A stretch of 64,000 nucleotides of DNA, from positions 1 through 64,000 of the forward strand of contig RQOL01000824.1 in NCBI GenBank assembly GCA_013076295.1, written 5' to 3'. The notes beneath the pieces are model-generated. The model was not told the DNA's origin. It searched no databases and saw only the letters and a program-made list of their open reading frames with translations. How positions within the stretch are numbered: the first letter of the stretch is position 1; every line of letters begins with the position of its first letter. This document shows, one piece after another, positions 63,031 to 64,000 of the stretch. This DNA is from Sanderia malayensis. Its lineage: Eukaryota; Cnidaria; Scyphozoa; Semaeostomeae; Pelagiidae. The translations under genes and the position numbers were made by a program.

Positions 63031-64000
63031 CTAAGGAACATAAAAAGGCACACAAAAAAAGTAAATTGATGTATTTATATTTTTCATCTGACAATAAAGG
63101 TCATATTTATTTAATTACACCCAACAGAAATAAATAAATTGCATGCTATACCCACAAAAGCAATAGATCAAATAACAATTAATCTTGATGAAAAAAGTAT
63201 CTAAAAGGTCCCCCAGCCTGCAACATGACCCCAACTCATTCTTTACCTTTAAATTAAATTCCAATAAAATTAATAAGCAATTAAATAAAAATTATTCTTC
63301 TCTTGCTGCCATATGGTATGAGTATTCAGACAAGGAAGCAATAATTTATCAAAATATGGCCTCATCATATCGAATTTTTAAGATGTTACCTCGACATATT
63401 AAGCTTTAATAAGACGATCTAACAAGTCTACACATACATACCTTAGGCATTATGAAACAAAAATGTAAAATAGTTCAATAAGAATATAATTATGATGAAT
63501 GATAATATAGCAAAATAAGATTTGCAAAAATTCAACTCCAATCCAACAATTGATATTAAAGTCCTACTTCTTCAACGCCCTGTGATGCATTCAATGTTAA
63601 TACATCATGCCTAAAAACGAACACTATGTTCGTTTTAAAGCAGATGTTGAAACGGACATAGTGTTCGTTTTAGTGTCGAGGATAACCTGCAGATTGACTT
63701 TTACTGGAACTGACTTACTTTTTGCGGGACCAGGACATTGTTTGAACAATGTTCCTTGGTTTTATACAGTGCAGCAGCAGCTTTTACAACTGGTACAACT
63801 CTGAACAAATTCAAGTCCACAGCCGAATTGGGACATATTTTATCACCAAAAACTGTAATTGGGACCGGATTTAAAAACTTTGGGGGGGGGGGTGTAACAA
63901 ACCCCCCCTCATTTGCACCCCTGACGAAAAAGGTAAGAGTTGCAAAGCGAAAGGAAATGCCACTTACCTATATTTCGTGCAATGACTGTAGCAATAACCA
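63031..64000. other. AT-rich intronic or intergenic sequence with an inverted repeat
   Basis: No gene supported. 63614-63636 (AAAACGAACACTATGTTCG..) and 63651-63671 form a near-perfect ~21-23 bp inverted repeat with a 14-base spacer. A G12 run (63882-63892 region) is followed by a C-run (63902-63908). Confidence 0.5.

Noticed and set aside
63882..63908. G12/C7 runs as a quadruplex or terminator
   Set aside because: Single homopolymer runs, error-prone and without the four-tract arrangement.
1..64000. tRNA or rRNA genes
   Set aside because: No cloverleaf-like or rRNA-like conserved stretches were recognised on either strand by eye; a tRNAscan-type search would be decisive.

Overview
The window is nuclear DNA of an animal, probably an aquatic invertebrate; the species cannot be told from the sequence. 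The evidence is spliced genes with GT..AG introns, several eukaryotic transposon families (a Polinton/adintovirus-type element, an ISL2EU-type DNA transposon, remnants of a Helitron-type helicase and of a Penelope-like reverse transcriptase), a TRAF/MATH-like fragment, long satellite arrays, and two 100-N scaffold gaps.

The main content is two near-identical copies of one ~17-18 kb endogenous adintovirus (Polinton/Maverick class) in the same orientation: element A (3291-21646) and element B (28419-45740). Each is bounded by ~80 bp terminal inverted repeats starting AGTAGGAGATG. Element B has a perfect 6 bp target-site duplication, GCCGCT. It splits the last part of a transposase-like gene: left half 25992-28418, right half 45741-46028. 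The duplicated block also includes ~2.8 kb of left flank (496-3290 and 25624-28418). Copy A's right end abuts unrelated Helitron sequence with no target-site duplication, so this is a segmental duplication, a recombinant, or two haplotypes scaffolded in tandem.

Element layout, left to right: inverted repeat; a small leftward gene (possible DEDD-exonuclease fold); a promoter with heat-shock-type elements, a CRE, an inverted CCAAT box and a TATA box; rightward protein-primed-type DNA polymerase B. Then comes a compact leftward block whose start and stop codons mostly overlap: adenain-type protease, major capsid protein, basic virion protein, penton-like proteins, retroviral-type integrase with chromodomain, small basic protein, FtsK/HerA-type packaging ATPase and an unknown protein. 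A second promoter array repeats the polB promoter module in inverted orientation. Beyond it are leftward accessory genes: a Fic-domain protein, two very basic proteins and a possible Bcl-2-like protein. A duplicated CCAAT/E2F-like/CRE-like module precedes a rightward gene of tiny exons ending in a RING-type exon, followed by a conserved hairpin. The plan is replication (PolB), integration (integrase), virion formation (capsid, protease, ATPase, basic proteins) and a host-manipulation set (Fic, Bcl-2-like, RING) under stress- and cell-cycle-type promoters.

Frames broken in A are often open in B, and the reverse. Most differences are single-base indels in short homopolymers, so many apparent frameshifts are probably sequencing errors. 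Real differences include a 1073 bp microhomology deletion in B and a nonsense substitution in A's protease.

Right of element B lie the C-terminal end of the interrupted gene, an AT-rich minisatellite, the TRAF/MATH-like fragment, a complete ISL2EU-type transposon with a SAP-SWIM-YqaJ-Ulp1 gene (48500-53190), ~18 monomers of a ~450 bp satellite with higher-order structure (53247-60895), a gap, a 120 bp (40-codon) tandem repeat (60996-62200), and two phase-compatible exons of a leftward host gene (62308-63030).
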